Assembly (NCBI GenBank): GCA_013398955.1
Contig: VWPU01001227.1
Span: 1-64,000, forward strand
Direction: 5' to 3'
DNA length: 64,000 bases
From: Callaeas wilsoni
Taxonomy: Eukaryota; Chordata; Aves; Passeriformes; Callaeidae
Shown: in pieces, positions 63,201 through 64,000 of the stretch
Numbering within the stretch: position 1 is the first letter of the stretch
How the letters are laid out: each line of letters opens with the position of its first letter
The notes under the pieces: generated by a model
What the model was told of the DNA's origin: nothing
The model's database searches: none
What the model saw: the letters and a program-made list of their open reading frames with translations, nothing else
Program-made: the position numbers and the translations under genes

Positions 63201-64000
63201 GTTCACAGCTGTGAACCCACACACACGTAGGGAACACATCTGTCAGCATTTGGCCCAGCACAGGTCTGCGTTGGGGCTCAAAGAAGGTACAAGGAGCATC
63301 ACACAGTGCAAAACCAGAGGTGTGACCTAAATTCTGTGTTGTGCACCAGCCACCCTCTTTTTTAAATTGCTCACCATATCCAAGGCAGCCACAGAAAAGA
63401 GAAATCTCTGCAATAACAAAAACTTTATTGAGAGTTAATTCCATTGGAAGGGTACTTGTTTTAAGGTGACAGGGGCTTGGTTATTCCAGCTATTTAACCC
63501 ATGAATGCTACTGGGACCCTGGATCCAGAGCCACAGAGGTATTTAGGTGCTTAATTCTGGCCAACTTGTCCCTTTCTTTCCCAATGAAATCAGTTCTTCT
63601 GTTCTCAGCCCCTTTGTGAATGTGGGCCGAAGGTATTAATCATCCTGATGAAGGAATTTTGGGTACTGTTTGAGTCTTTCCACTGCCTGGAATGGGAGCA
63701 GGACTGAGCCCTCATTGCCTGATTAGGAAGGTAATTTGAGGCCATTACCAGCAAAGGCAGGAGAAAGGAGGTCTTCTAGCAGGGCCTGAAACCTTCCCCC
63801 TCCAGCCCCATGTTCACTGCCGCCCTTGGATTTAGGGGCTTTTCATTCTGGGAAATATATTTCATGAACCTGATGTACACTTAGCTAGAACAATCCCACA
63901 CTGGGATCCAATTTCAGACCTACAAAGGTTGATTTATCCTTTTTCAGGCTATGTACTCATTTGAACTAAAATTACCCTGCTGCCAGCCTTCTTGATAGCA
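57241..64000. other. Intergenic, no recognised gene
   Basis: Includes an exon-like stretch with Kozak-type ATG (57732–57867), a GA-rich run (about 60085–60130) and otherwise unremarkable sequence. No recognised gene up to the window end. Confidence 0.6.

Noticed and set aside
39786..64000. Search for tRNA, miRNA hairpin, ERV/LTR or intact LINE in the downstream region
   Set aside because: By eye I found no tRNA-like cloverleaf, no paired LTRs and no intact reverse transcriptase. A tRNAscan, RepeatMasker or hairpin-fold run would be needed to exclude them fully.

Overview
The window is vertebrate nuclear DNA, most likely avian. It shows exon–intron structure with GT/AG splice sites, and five 5'-truncated CR1 LINE fragments of the kind common in birds and other sauropsids. 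The one confidently recognised gene is TCF7L2 (TCF4), the HMG-box transcription factor that binds β-catenin and acts at the end of canonical Wnt signalling. It runs on the + strand. The window opens inside a large upstream intron, so the exons for the β-catenin-binding N-terminus are not here. Eleven coding exons and the 3' UTR are present (12401 to about 39785).

Layout. Positions 1–3500 are an intronic stretch with two CpG-rich islands. It contains three donor sites that each follow an ATG in the phase needed to join the first downstream coding exon, plus a 36-nt in-phase exon candidate. This fits an internal promoter for N-terminally truncated (dominant-negative) TCF7L2. Positions 3.5–12.4 kb are intron with possible enhancer sequence near 11.7–12.05 kb. 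Exons at 12.4, 14.6, 17.4 and 23.3 kb encode the proline-rich, context-dependent regulatory region. They include the alternative splice choices for LVPQ and SFLSS. Exons at 24.2 and 25.1 kb encode the HMG box, and 29.97 kb the basic nuclear-localisation tail. Exons at 30.6, 31.8 and 32.4 kb are alternative C-terminal exons, the last two being paired versions of the C-clamp half. The terminal exon at 37.5 kb can be read in two frames to give the long E-type tail or the short M-type tail.

From about 39.8 to 64 kb the sequence is intergenic, with CR1 fragments, simple repeats and several isolated exon-like open stretches whose coding status I cannot establish. The most suggestive is a minus-strand open frame at 46.27–46.55 kb with plausible splice sites. 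I saw no tRNA, rRNA, miRNA hairpin, CRISPR or intact mobile element.

How the parts work together: internal first exons would make a factor that binds DNA but not β-catenin. The LVPQ/SFLSS choices and the C-terminal exon choice then set repressor binding and DNA-site specificity. The main interest is this set of nested isoform switches, including an extra acceptor 22 nt upstream of the last exon that would keep the E-type tail without the first C-clamp half.
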